A stretch of DNA of 64,000 nt, taken from NCBI RefSeq assembly GCF_025960875.1, contig NZ_JAODLR010000011.1, positions 1 to 64,000 on the forward strand. Direction: 5' to 3'. The first letter of the stretch is position 1. Each line of letters opens with the position of its first letter. The notes beneath the pieces were generated by a model. It did not search any database. It had not been told where the DNA came from and saw only the letters and a list, made by a program, of their open reading frames with translations. Shown piece by piece: positions 56,966 through 64,000 of the stretch. Both the position numbers and the translations under genes were made by a program. This DNA comes from Crystallibacter permensis. Lineage in GTDB: Bacteria > Actinomycetota > Actinomycetes > Actinomycetales > Micrococcaceae.

Positions 56966-57620
56966 GATGCCCTCCGGTTTTGTGGCTTGTGGTGTGGGTG
57001 GAGCTCTCCTCCGCGGCGGCCTGATGTCCGGGTCCTTCGTGTCCGGCTGCTTCGTGTCCGGCGTCGCGGCGGCCTTCCAGTTGGGTGCAGATGTGCTCGA
57101 TCAGCGGCTGCAGCACTGCGAGCCCGTCGCGGACGCCTCCCGGCGAGCCCGGAAGATTGATGATGAAGGTTCCGCCTCCCACTCCGGCCACCCCGCGGCT
57201 CAGCGCTGCCAGCGGCGTGTGGGGCCGGCCGGCCGCGCGGATGGCTTCCATGATCCCGGGCACTTCCTTGTCCAGGAGCGCAGCGGTGATCTCCGGGGTC
57301 CGGTCGTCACGGGTCAGGCCGGTGCCGCCGCTGGTGATGAGGACCCGGACGCCCTCGGCGAGCAGGTCAGCCAGCGCCGCTTTGACCTCGGGCCCGTCCG
57401 GAACCACGCGAACGGGCAGCGGTTCGAAGCCTTCGGCGGCCAGCCACTCGGTGATGATCGGCCCGCTGCGGTCCGCGTACGTCCCGGCTGCCGCGCGGGT
57501 GGAGGCGACAACGACGCCGGCAGTACGCCGCGGGGCGGCGCCTCCTGCGATCGGGGCGGCGCCTCCGTTGGTGCTAGCGGTGCTGGCGGTGCCGTTGCTG
57601 TTGCTGGACTCGGTGCTCAC
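56955..57620 (-). CDS. MogA/MoaB molybdopterin adenylyltransferase with His-rich tail
   Basis: A MoCF-domain protein that adenylates molybdopterin before molybdate insertion. The domain (about 34-185) has [32 protein letters not shown] and [14 protein letters not shown]. The first 30 residues are Ser/Asn/Thr-rich. The last 35 residues carry eight histidines (including [13 protein letters not shown] and GGHHGH), an unusual tail that could bind metal. GTG 57620 overlaps the moaC stop as GTGA. 221 residues against about 170-180 usual. Confidence 0.9.
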   Translation of the reverse strand: MSTESSNSNGTASTASTNGGAAPIAGGAAPRRTAGVVVASTRAAAGTYADRSGPIITEWLAAEGFEPLPVRVVPDGPEVKAALADLLAEGVRVLITSGGTGLTRDDRTPEITAALLDKEVPGIMEAIRAAGRPHTPLAALSRGVAGVGGGTFIINLPGSPGGVRDGLAVLQPLIEHICTQLEGRRDAGHEAAGHEGPGHQAAAEESSTHTTSHKTGGHHGH

Positions 57621-58093
57621 AGCGTCCAGTCCCCGCTCTTGCCGCCGGATTTGGCCAGCACCTTGATGTCGCTGATAACGGCGTGCTTGTCCACGGCCTT
57701 GATCATGTCGTACAGGCTCAGCGCCGCGATCGAGGCCGCGGTGAGTGCTTCCATCTCGACGCCGGTAACTCCGCGGGTTCGCACGGTGGCCTCGATCCGC
57801 ACCTCGCTGGTGCCCGGAAAGAAGTCCACGGTGACCTTGCTGATGGGCAGTGGATGGCACAGCGGAATCAGCGACGGCGTTTGCTTGGCGGCCATGATGC
57901 CGGCCACGCGGCTGACTGCCAGGGCGTCGCCTTTGGGCAGGTCACCGGCGACCAGCAGGGAGACAACGTCCGCCCGCGTAGTCAGCACTGCCTGCGCGGT
58001 GGCTTCACGGGTGGTTTCGGCCTTGGCGCTGACGTCCACCATGTGCGCCGTGCCGTCCTCGCGGACATGGGTCAACCGGTCTTGCTCGCTCAT
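57617..58093 (-). CDS. moaC: Cyclic pyranopterin monophosphate synthase
   Basis: Second step of molybdopterin synthesis, with MoaA. Conserved [30 protein letters not shown] and [23 protein letters not shown] with KAVDK. 158 residues. ATG 58093 overlaps the moeA stop as ATGA; an in-frame ATG three codons earlier overlaps moeA further and is less likely. Confidence 0.95.
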   Translation of the reverse strand: MSEQDRLTHVREDGTAHMVDVSAKAETTREATAQAVLTTRADVVSLLVAGDLPKGDALAVSRVAGIMAAKQTPSLIPLCHPLPISKVTVDFFPGTSEVRIEATVRTRGVTGVEMEALTAASIAALSLYDMIKAVDKHAVISDIKVLAKSGGKSGDWTL

Positions 58094-59304
58094 AACAGCC
58101 ATACTTCCACGTTCCGCCCGGCCGGGACCTCCGTTACGCCGACGGGAAAATGCACCAGCACGTTGGACGCTGCCAGCGCGTGCAGCAGATGCGAACCGGG
58201 ACCGCCGATCAAGGTGACGGAGCCGCCGTCGTAATGGCCGCGCCGGATCTGGTGCTTGGCCGCCGGCGACTGGGCAGCCTCGGCCAGCGGCACCTGCAGG
58301 ACGGTGCGCGGCTCCGGGTCGCCCAGCACCTCGCTGAGCGCCGGACGGAGGAAAGTCTCGAAGGACACCAGCGAACTGACCGGGTTGCCCGGAAAACCCA
58401 GGTAAGCCACGCCGCCCACGGTACCGATGGCCTGGGGTCCGCCGGGCTGCATCGCCACGGGGCCGAACTCCACGTGGTCGCGGGCGAGGGCCTGCTTGAC
58501 CACCTCGAAGGCGCCCTTGCTGATGCCGCCGGAGGTCAGCAGCAAATCCGGCTGGTGGCGCTCGAGGTCCTCGTGCAGCCGGGCGAGGAAGTCCTCCGGG
58601 GAATCGGCCAGGATCCGGCTGCCGGCCACGTCCGCGCCCGCCTCGGCGAGCCCGGCCGCCAGCAAGGTGGTGTTGGCATCGAAAATCTGCCCGGGACCCA
58701 GTGTGCCGCCGGGTGCGATGACTTCGTCGCCGGTGCTCAGCAGCAGCACGCGCAGCCGCGGCCGCACCGCAACCTCCGCGACGCCGAGCGCCGCCAGCAG
58801 TCCCAGCTGGGCCGGCTTGAGCCGCGTGCCGGCGGCGAGGGCAAGGGTACCGGCGGCAATGTCGCTGCCCTCGGCGCGGACGAATTGGCCGGCCGGAACG
58901 CTGGCCGGCAGCCTCACCGTCAGCCCCGGGGCGGGCGGGCGGAAACCATCCGGATCCGCCTGCTCAATGGGGACGACGGCGTCCGCTCCGGCTGGCAGCA
59001 TGGCTCCGGTCATGATCGGGGCCGCGAAGCCTGCGGCCAGCACCGGCGCGGGGTAACCCGCGGCAATTGTTTCGGCCACCGCAAACTCCGGCCGGCCGGC
59101 GGCTGCCGCGCTGTCCACCGCGTAGCCGTCCATCTGCGAGTTGGCGAAGGGCGGCAGGCTCACCGGGGCGGTGATGTCCCGGGCCAGGATCCGGTTGCGC
59201 GCCTGGAGCAGCCCGACCGTGTCATCCTGCCGGCCGTTGCGTTGCACGGCGGCGCGGACCAGTTCGGTGACCGCCTTGCGGTGCTCGGCTACTGTAGCGG
59301 CCAC
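58090..59304 (-). CDS. moeA: Molybdopterin molybdenumtransferase
   Basis: Inserts molybdate into adenylated molybdopterin. A 404-residue four-domain MoeA: N-terminal [30 protein letters not shown], then the MoCF domain with STGDEV, DANTTLL and [13 protein letters not shown], and PGNPVSS. GTG 59304 has GGGAG 6 bases upstream. It starts 29 bases after the sulfite-oxidase-family gene and overlaps moaC. Confidence 0.95.
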   Translation of the reverse strand: MAATVAEHRKAVTELVRAAVQRNGRQDDTVGLLQARNRILARDITAPVSLPPFANSQMDGYAVDSAAAAGRPEFAVAETIAAGYPAPVLAAGFAAPIMTGAMLPAGADAVVPIEQADPDGFRPPAPGLTVRLPASVPAGQFVRAEGSDIAAGTLALAAGTRLKPAQLGLLAALGVAEVAVRPRLRVLLLSTGDEVIAPGGTLGPGQIFDANTTLLAAGLAEAGADVAGSRILADSPEDFLARLHEDLERHQPDLLLTSGGISKGAFEVVKQALARDHVEFGPVAMQPGGPQAIGTVGGVAYLGFPGNPVSSLVSFETFLRPALSEVLGDPEPRTVLQVPLAEAAQSPAAKHQIRRGHYDGGSVTLIGGPGSHLLHALAASNVLVHFPVGVTEVPAGRNVEVWLL

Positions 59305-59333
59305 GCGCAACTCCCTTCTCTTCAGGAGCCATC

Positions 59334-60884
59334 CTAAGCGACGGTCACGCTCACGGTATGCCAGCCGGTGGCTCCGTCCGGCACCACCGGGGCACTCTCG
59401 CCGGTCTGCACCATGCCCTCCGCGTCGATGGCGCGGACCTGGAGCCGGTGCCGGCCTGCCGAGGCGTTCCACCGGTACCGGTACTGCCGCCAGGTATCCG
59501 CGGAAATGGGCGCGCCCAGTTCGGCGTCCTGCCAGGGGCCGTCGTCGACCCGCAGCTGCACAGCGCTGATGCCGGTGTGCTGGGACCAGGCCACGCCGCC
59601 GATATCCACCTCGCCGGGCTCGAGCCGTGCGCCATTGCGGGGCGTGTCGATTCGCGAACTCATTTTCATCGGTCCCCGGGCGCTCCAGCCCCGGGTGGTC
59701 CAGTAGGCGGTCTCGTCCTCGAAGCGGGTCAGTTTCAGTTCGGTGACCCATTTGGTGGCGGAGACGTAGCCGAAGAGCCCGGGCACCACCAGCCGCACCG
59801 GGAAACCGTGTTCAAGCGGCAGCGGTTCCCCGTTCATGCCGATGGCCAGCAGCGCATCCCGCTCGTCGGTCAGCACCGCCAGCGGCGTGGAAGCCGTCCA
59901 GCCGTCCACACTGCGCGAAAGCACCATGTCCGCCCCGGCCTCCGGGCCAGCCCTGGCCAGCAGCTCGCGGACCGGCCAGCCCAGCCACTTCGCATTGCCG
60001 ATCAAGTCCCCGCCCACCGGGTTGGAGACGCAGCACAACGTGATGTACCGCTCCGCCAGTTCCTGGCCGGCCAGCTCATCGAAATCCAGCTCCACTTCCT
60101 GCTCCACCAGGCCTGTTACCCGCAGCCGCCACTGGTCCACATTGACCACGGGCACCGCGAGTGCGGTGTCGATCCGGTAGAAGTCCGGATTCGGCGTCAC
60201 GAGCGGCGTGATGCCCGCGACCGGCAGTCTCGCGCTGGCCGGAATCGGTTCCGCCGGATCGGCCGGGGCGGGAAGTTGGAAGGCCTGGCGGAGGCGGGCA
60301 GCTCCCTGCTGGGCGCTGCGGATGCTCGTAGCGACGACGGCGGTCAGCGCCGCCGCTGCCGCCGTACCTCCCAGCCGCAACAGGAAGGTGCGGCGGGCCG
60401 GGTCTTGCCCCGGACCGGCCGGCGGTGCCTGAGCGGCGGCGGCTTGGACGCAGCGCTGGACCAGGACCCGTAGCGCCACCAGGGCCACCACCCCGGCGGC
60501 CACCGGGGCGGCCAGTGCCAACTGTTCGGCCTGCGGGGCGGCCAGCACAGCCACCGCGCCTGCGGCCGCAAAGGCGAGGATGACGGCGCTGCCGGCGTAC
60601 CGTCGTCGTACTTCGAGCACTCCGGCGAGGCCGCCGAGTGCCGCGATGACCAATGCCATGGCAACGAAGAACGCGGCCTTGTCCGCCGTCCCGAAGACCG
60701 TAATCGCCGCGTCCTTCACGACCGGCGGCAACACGTCGATGACGGCCGATCCCACCGCGGTCAGCGGCGAGACGGAAGGGCTGAGGAACGCCGCGGCCAG
60801 CTCCCCGGCGGCCGTTCCCAGCAGCGCAGCAGCGGCCCCGGCGGCTGCCGCCCATCGGTTCGGCGCAGAACTGTTCGGTGCCAT
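59334..60884 (-). CDS. Membrane-anchored sulfite-oxidase-family molybdopterin oxidoreductase
   Basis: A 516-residue protein: four predicted membrane helices (about 12-36, 68-90, 98-116, 122-143), a twin-arginine-like segment ARRTFLLRLGG (163-173) before another hydrophobic stretch, then a molybdopterin-binding SUOX domain (about 215-400) and a C-terminal Mo-co dimerisation domain (about 405-516; SQHTGISAVQLRVDDGPW). The Mo-ligand cysteine is probably C285 in TLCCVSNPVGGDL. No haem domain is present. It lies inside the mod/moa cluster, which would supply its cofactor. Natural substrate unknown. Confidence 0.9.
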   Translation of the reverse strand: MAPNSSAPNRWAAAAGAAAALLGTAAGELAAAFLSPSVSPLTAVGSAVIDVLPPVVKDAAITVFGTADKAAFFVAMALVIAALGGLAGVLEVRRRYAGSAVILAFAAAGAVAVLAAPQAEQLALAAPVAAGVVALVALRVLVQRCVQAAAAQAPPAGPGQDPARRTFLLRLGGTAAAAALTAVVATSIRSAQQGAARLRQAFQLPAPADPAEPIPASARLPVAGITPLVTPNPDFYRIDTALAVPVVNVDQWRLRVTGLVEQEVELDFDELAGQELAERYITLCCVSNPVGGDLIGNAKWLGWPVRELLARAGPEAGADMVLSRSVDGWTASTPLAVLTDERDALLAIGMNGEPLPLEHGFPVRLVVPGLFGYVSATKWVTELKLTRFEDETAYWTTRGWSARGPMKMSSRIDTPRNGARLEPGEVDIGGVAWSQHTGISAVQLRVDDGPWQDAELGAPISADTWRQYRYRWNASAGRHRLQVRAIDAEGMVQTGESAPVVPDGATGWHTVSVTVA

Positions 60885-60943
60885 CGGGCCTCCAGCCTCG
60901 CGGGTTTCTCCGGCGGTTGCGGCGGTTGCAGCGGCCGGACGGG

Positions 60944-62011
60944 TCAGGCGCTCTTGGCCGGATAGATGCTGACCTCCGCCGCCTTGACGGCGAAAAACAT
61001 GCTGCGCCCCGGGTAGATATCCAATTCCGCCGCCGCGGCAGCCGTGACTTCCGCGGCGAGCTGACCGGCCCGTACCTTTAAGTGTCCGGCGGCCGGCTCC
61101 AGATCGTCAACGGTCACCGCCAACACGTTGCGCGGGCTGCCGTGCGGCCGCTCGGCAAAGACGGAGACGGCAGCGGGGCGGAAGGCGGCCACCGCAGACT
61201 CCCCCGGTTCCAGCGGCTGGACTGCCGTGCCCGCCACCGGCGATCCTGCGCGAATGCCGGGCTGGCCCTCGCCCGCGAGCAGACCGTCCGCGGCTGCGGT
61301 GCCCCCGATGACGTTCAGGCCGGCCAGTTCCGCGGTGAAGGCACTGCGCGGATGCGCGATGAGCTGCTTCGGCGTGCCCTGCTCCACCACGCGGCCGTGT
61401 TCCAGGACCAGGACGCGGTCCGCCAGCAGGAGGGCATCGAGAATGTCGTGGGTGACGATGACGGCGCTGCGGCCGGCGAGCACCCGCCGGAGCATGCGCC
61501 GGATCACCGGGGCCACGGTGGCATCCAGCGCCGCCAGCGGTTCGTCCAGCAGCAGCAGGTCCGGTTCCGCCGCCAAGGCCCGGGCGATCGCCACCCGCTG
61601 GGCCTGCCCGCCGGACAGCTCGGCCGGGCGGCGCGGACTCAGGTGGGTGGCCTCGGCCTCCGCCAGCCATTCCACTGCACGTTTCCGGGCGGCGCGCTTC
61701 GGAACTCCCTGGCTGCGCGGGCCGAAGGCGACGTTCTCAAGCGCGCTCAACTGGGGGAAGAGCAGCGCATCCTGGGACAGCAACGCCACGGACCGCCGGT
61801 GCGGCGGCAGCACGGTGCCCGTTCCGAACAAGACGCGCCCGTCCAGCACCGCTTCGCCGTGATCGGGCCGGACCAGACCCGCGATGATGGCCAGCACGCT
61901 GGACTTCCCGGCGCCGTTCGCCCCCATCAGGGCGACGGTCTCGCCGTCGTTAACCTTGAAGCCGACGTCCAGCTGCCGCTCGGCCAAGGTGGCCCGCAGG
62001 GTAAAACTCAC
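60944..62011 (-). CDS. modC: Molybdate ABC transporter ATP-binding protein
   Basis: ATPase of the ModABC importer, 355 residues. Walker [10 protein letters not shown] (about 34-42), signature [15 protein letters not shown], Walker [13 protein letters not shown], and a C-terminal TOBE/Mop-like domain (about 270-350). GTG 62011 overlaps the modB stop as GTGA. Sixty bases separate it from the oxidoreductase. Confidence 0.94.
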   Translation of the reverse strand: MSFTLRATLAERQLDVGFKVNDGETVALMGANGAGKSSVLAIIAGLVRPDHGEAVLDGRVLFGTGTVLPPHRRSVALLSQDALLFPQLSALENVAFGPRSQGVPKRAARKRAVEWLAEAEATHLSPRRPAELSGGQAQRVAIARALAAEPDLLLLDEPLAALDATVAPVIRRMLRRVLAGRSAVIVTHDILDALLLADRVLVLEHGRVVEQGTPKQLIAHPRSAFTAELAGLNVIGGTAAADGLLAGEGQPGIRAGSPVAGTAVQPLEPGESAVAAFRPAAVSVFAERPHGSPRNVLAVTVDDLEPAAGHLKVRAGQLAAEVTAAAAAELDIYPGRSMFFAVKAAEVSIYPAKSA

Positions 62012-62895
62012 CGTCTGGCCCCCTTCCCGAGGCCGGTGCGCCCATACGTCAACGCCACAATGACGACGGCGGCCGCGACCAGCAACATCGAAAGGGCCAC
62101 GGCGGCGTCCGGATCCGTCTCGCGCTGGAGGTAGATTTCCAGCGGCAGCGTCCGGGTCACGCCGGTCAGGCTGCCGGCAAAGGTCAACGTGGCACCGAAT
62201 TCGCCCAGTGCCCGCGCGAAGCACAGCACGGTGCCCGACGCCAGCGCGGGCAGCAGCAGCGGTAGCGTCACCCGTCGCAGCACTGTGGCAGGACGGGCGC
62301 CCAGGGTGGCTGCGGCCTGCTCGTAGCGGCTGCCCGAGCTCCGCAGCGACGCTTCCACGCTGAGTACCAGGAACGGCAGCGCTACGAAGCTCTGCGCGAG
62401 CACAACAGCCGTGGTGGAGAAGGCGATCTGGATCCCCCAAAGCTCTAAGGTGCTGCCCAGCAGGCCCTGGCGTCCGAAGGTATAGAGCAGGGCCATACCC
62501 CCGACGACGGGCGGCAGTACCAGCGGCAGCAGCACCACCGCCCGGAGCAGCTTGCGGCCCGGGAAGCTGGAGCGGGCCAGCACCAGTGCCAGCGGCGTGC
62601 CCAGCAGCAGGCACACCAGGGTGCTGGCGGTGGCGGTGCGCAGGCTCAGGCCCAGGGCGGCCAGCGCGCCGTCGCTCGTTACCAGCGGCCAGAAACCTGC
62701 CCAGTCCACCCGCAGCGCCATGGCAAGCAGCGGCAGCAGCACCAGCACGGTTCCGGCCGCGGCGAAGATGAAGACCGCGGCCGGCAGCCCCGTAGTCCCC
62801 TGCTGGCCAGACTGCCGCCCCGCCGGGGGCAGCGGCGTGCCGAGGCCGGCTGTTCCGTCCTGCGCGGGGCGTGTGCCGGCTGGGCCCGTGGTCAT
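62008..62895 (-). CDS. modB: Molybdate ABC transporter permease
   Basis: Membrane subunit with five to six helices, 295 residues. The EAA loop is [21 protein letters not shown] (about 196-216), which contacts ModC. The first 37 residues are a cytoplasmic Gly/Pro-rich extension not usual for ModB. ATG overlaps the modA stop (ATGA). Confidence 0.94.
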   Translation of the reverse strand: MTTGPAGTRPAQDGTAGLGTPLPPAGRQSGQQGTTGLPAAVFIFAAAGTVLVLLPLLAMALRVDWAGFWPLVTSDGALAALGLSLRTATASTLVCLLLGTPLALVLARSSFPGRKLLRAVVLLPLVLPPVVGGMALLYTFGRQGLLGSTLELWGIQIAFSTTAVVLAQSFVALPFLVLSVEASLRSSGSRYEQAAATLGARPATVLRRVTLPLLLPALASGTVLCFARALGEFGATLTFAGSLTGVTRTLPLEIYLQRETDPDAAVALSMLLVAAAVVIVALTYGRTGLGKGARR

Positions 62896-63695
62896 GGCCT
62901 GCCGAACCCGGCGTCAGTGAGCACACGCTGCCCTTGCTCACCGGTCACATACTCCACGAACTCCCGGGCGAGCTCCTCCCGGCCGGTTCCGGCGGCGCCG
63001 GCGGTGACCGCGATCGGGTAGGTCACTGCCGCCTCCCCGGCATGGGGCACGGGTATGGTCCGGACTTCGTTGCCGGCGCGCACGGCGTCGGTCCGGTAGA
63101 CAAAGCCTGCATCCGCCTCGCCCGCGGTCACTTTCCCGAGGACCGCGGTCACCGAATTTTCCTCGCTGACCGGGGCAAGTCTCACGCCGCCCGCCTCGGC
63201 CAGTTCCCGGGCGGCGGCACCACACGGCACCTGCGGGGCGCACAGCACGAGCTTCACGTCCGGCCGTTCCAGGTCTGCCAAGGTTTCGATGCCCGCGGGG
63301 TTGGCGGCCGGCACCACCAGGGCCGGTATGTTAGTGGCCAGCTTCTGCACACTGCCGGCTACTCCCCCGGCCTCCTCCACGCGGGCCAGGGTGGCTGCGT
63401 CCGCCGACGCGAAGACATCGGCAGGGGCGCCCTCAAGGATCTGGGCGGCCAGGTCGGCCGACCCGGCGAAGTTCAATCGGACTGTGCTGCCCGGCGCCTG
63501 GGCCTCGAAGGACTCCGCCAGCGCAGTGAACGGTGCCGCCAGCGACGCAGCCGCATACACCGTGATGGTGCCTTCCGCCGCGCCCCCGGAGCCGCAGGCA
63601 GCCAGCCCCATGGTTCCCGCCAGCGCCAGCAGTGTTGCGGCAAGCCGCCGGGGTCTCGCGGCCAGCCGTCCGCCCCGCTGTACCGCCCGCCTCAC
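62892..63695 (-). CDS. modA: Molybdate-binding lipoprotein
   Basis: Substrate-binding protein of ModABC, 267 residues. The signal peptide (basic residues up to 17, hydrophobic 18-30) ends in the lipobox LAAC with C34 as lipidation site. Mature motifs: [55 protein letters not shown] 63695 overlaps the stop of the molbindin gene as GTGA; the frame extending upstream is not real. Confidence 0.94.
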   Translation of the reverse strand: MRRAVQRGGRLAARPRRLAATLLALAGTMGLAACGSGGAAEGTITVYAAASLAAPFTALAESFEAQAPGSTVRLNFAGSADLAAQILEGAPADVFASADAATLARVEEAGGVAGSVQKLATNIPALVVPAANPAGIETLADLERPDVKLVLCAPQVPCGAAARELAEAGGVRLAPVSEENSVTAVLGKVTAGEADAGFVYRTDAVRAGNEVRTIPVPHAGEAAVTYPIAVTAGAAGTGREELAREFVEYVTGEQGQRVLTDAGFGRP

Positions 63696-64000
63696 GGCCG
63701 GCCCTTCGCCGGCTGGGCGGCCGGCGTCTGTACGATCACGTTGGTTGCCTTCACCACGGCGGTGGCCACCGAACCTGGTTCCAGCCCCAGCTCGCGGACG
63801 GCCTCGGCACTCATCAGCGATACCACCCGGTGCGGGCCGCACTGCAGCTCCACCTGCGCCATCACCTTGTCCATCACCACGGAGGTCACCAGCCCCACAA
63901 AGCGGTTCCGGGCCGAACTGCCGGCCGCAGCCTGGTCGGGCGGCAGGGCGGCCTGTTCTTTGGCCAGGGCTGCCAGCTCTGTCCCGGCGACCACGGTACG
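63692..64000 (-). CDS. HTH-molbindin (TOBE) regulator, partial at window edge
   Basis: The visible C-terminal 102 codons encode a linker (ELAALAKEQAALPPDQAAAG) and a TOBE/Mop molybdate-binding domain (SARNRFVGLVTSVVMDKVMAQVEL ... LGLEPGSVATAVVKATNVIV). The frame is open through the edge (residues RTVV before it), and relatives have a MerR-like helix-turn-helix of about 60 residues there. I infer a molybdate-responsive regulator of the mod/moa genes. The true start lies outside the window. Confidence 0.82.
   Translation of the reverse strand, partial: RTVVAGTELAALAKEQAALPPDQAAAGSSARNRFVGLVTSVVMDKVMAQVELQCGPHRVVSLMSAEAVRELGLEPGSVATAVVKATNVIVQTPAAQPAKGRP

Noticed and set aside
61968-62941. N-terminal extension of the ModC frame over modB
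   Set aside because: The extension is out-of-frame modB sequence; the GTG at 62011 overlaps the modB stop and starts a normal ABC domain.

Overview
The window is chromosomal DNA of a high-GC actinobacterium, most likely a member of the Micrococcaceae close to Arthrobacter. The evidence is the gene families and their order (argCJBDFRGH with pheST, infC-rpmI-rplT beside DUF1844 and SseB, recX-recA-DUF3046, clgR-cinA-pgsA-ftsK), mycobacterial/actinobacterial SOS boxes (TCGAAC-N4-GTTCGA), many GTG starts, and a Micrococcaceae-style rRNA leader at the left edge. Almost all of it is core genome. No phage, insertion sequence, CRISPR array or tRNA was seen. Function calls rest on recognising families and motifs by eye; no database search was run.

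Layout. 1-578: promoter and boxA leader of an rRNA operon that runs leftwards out of the window, and the tyrS terminator. 579-6683: tyrS, a HelD-type RNA polymerase helicase, apt, a 3-methyladenine glycosylase and a two-domain SRPBCC protein behind a TetR-type operator. 6731-15463: the complete arginine operon argC-J-B-D-F-R-G-H on the minus strand, with a candidate ArgR site and leaderless promoter at argC and a 23-bp hairpin after argH. 15571-21000: a quinone oxidoreductase, an Sfp-type phosphopantetheinyl transferase and pheST. 21221-26721: a small HExxH protein, an SOS-boxed radical SAM protein (Rv2578c type), a NUDIX hydrolase, an MFS exporter, a cation diffusion facilitator and a SpoU rRNA methylase. 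26755-29299: infC-rpmI-rplT with an attenuator-like leader, an ATT start for IF3, a repeat-rich IF3 tail and an L20 carrying a C-terminal sunset-like domain.

29310-34035: DUF1844, SseB and hisC-B-H-(small membrane protein)-A. 34085-35499: a LysM protein divergent from lexA, with two SOS boxes between them. 35802-46566: a DinG-like helicase, hflX, a methyltransferase, dapF-miaA-miaB, recX-recA-DUF3046 and a MarR regulator. 46576-53879: clgR, cinA, pgsA, ftsK, rnj and dapA. 54005-64000: an acyltransferase-like membrane protein, a TPR-like membrane protein, dapB, and a molybdenum cluster (HTH-molbindin, modA-B-C, a membrane-anchored sulfite-oxidase-family enzyme, moeA, moaC, mogA/moaB, moaE) in which genes overlap by 4-11 bases.

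How the genes work together. Four modules stand out: arginine synthesis, an SOS module (lexA, LysM division-inhibitor candidate, recA/recX, radical SAM protein), lysine/diaminopimelate genes scattered as dapA, dapB and dapF, and molybdate uptake plus cofactor synthesis. About eleven genes that lack a good Shine-Dalgarno have a TAnnnT hexamer 6-7 bases before the start codon, which suggests leaderless mRNAs. I did not find a clearly new system; the most unusual items are the two extended translation proteins (L20 and IF3), the orphan TetR operator, and the HExxH protein beside the SOS radical SAM gene.
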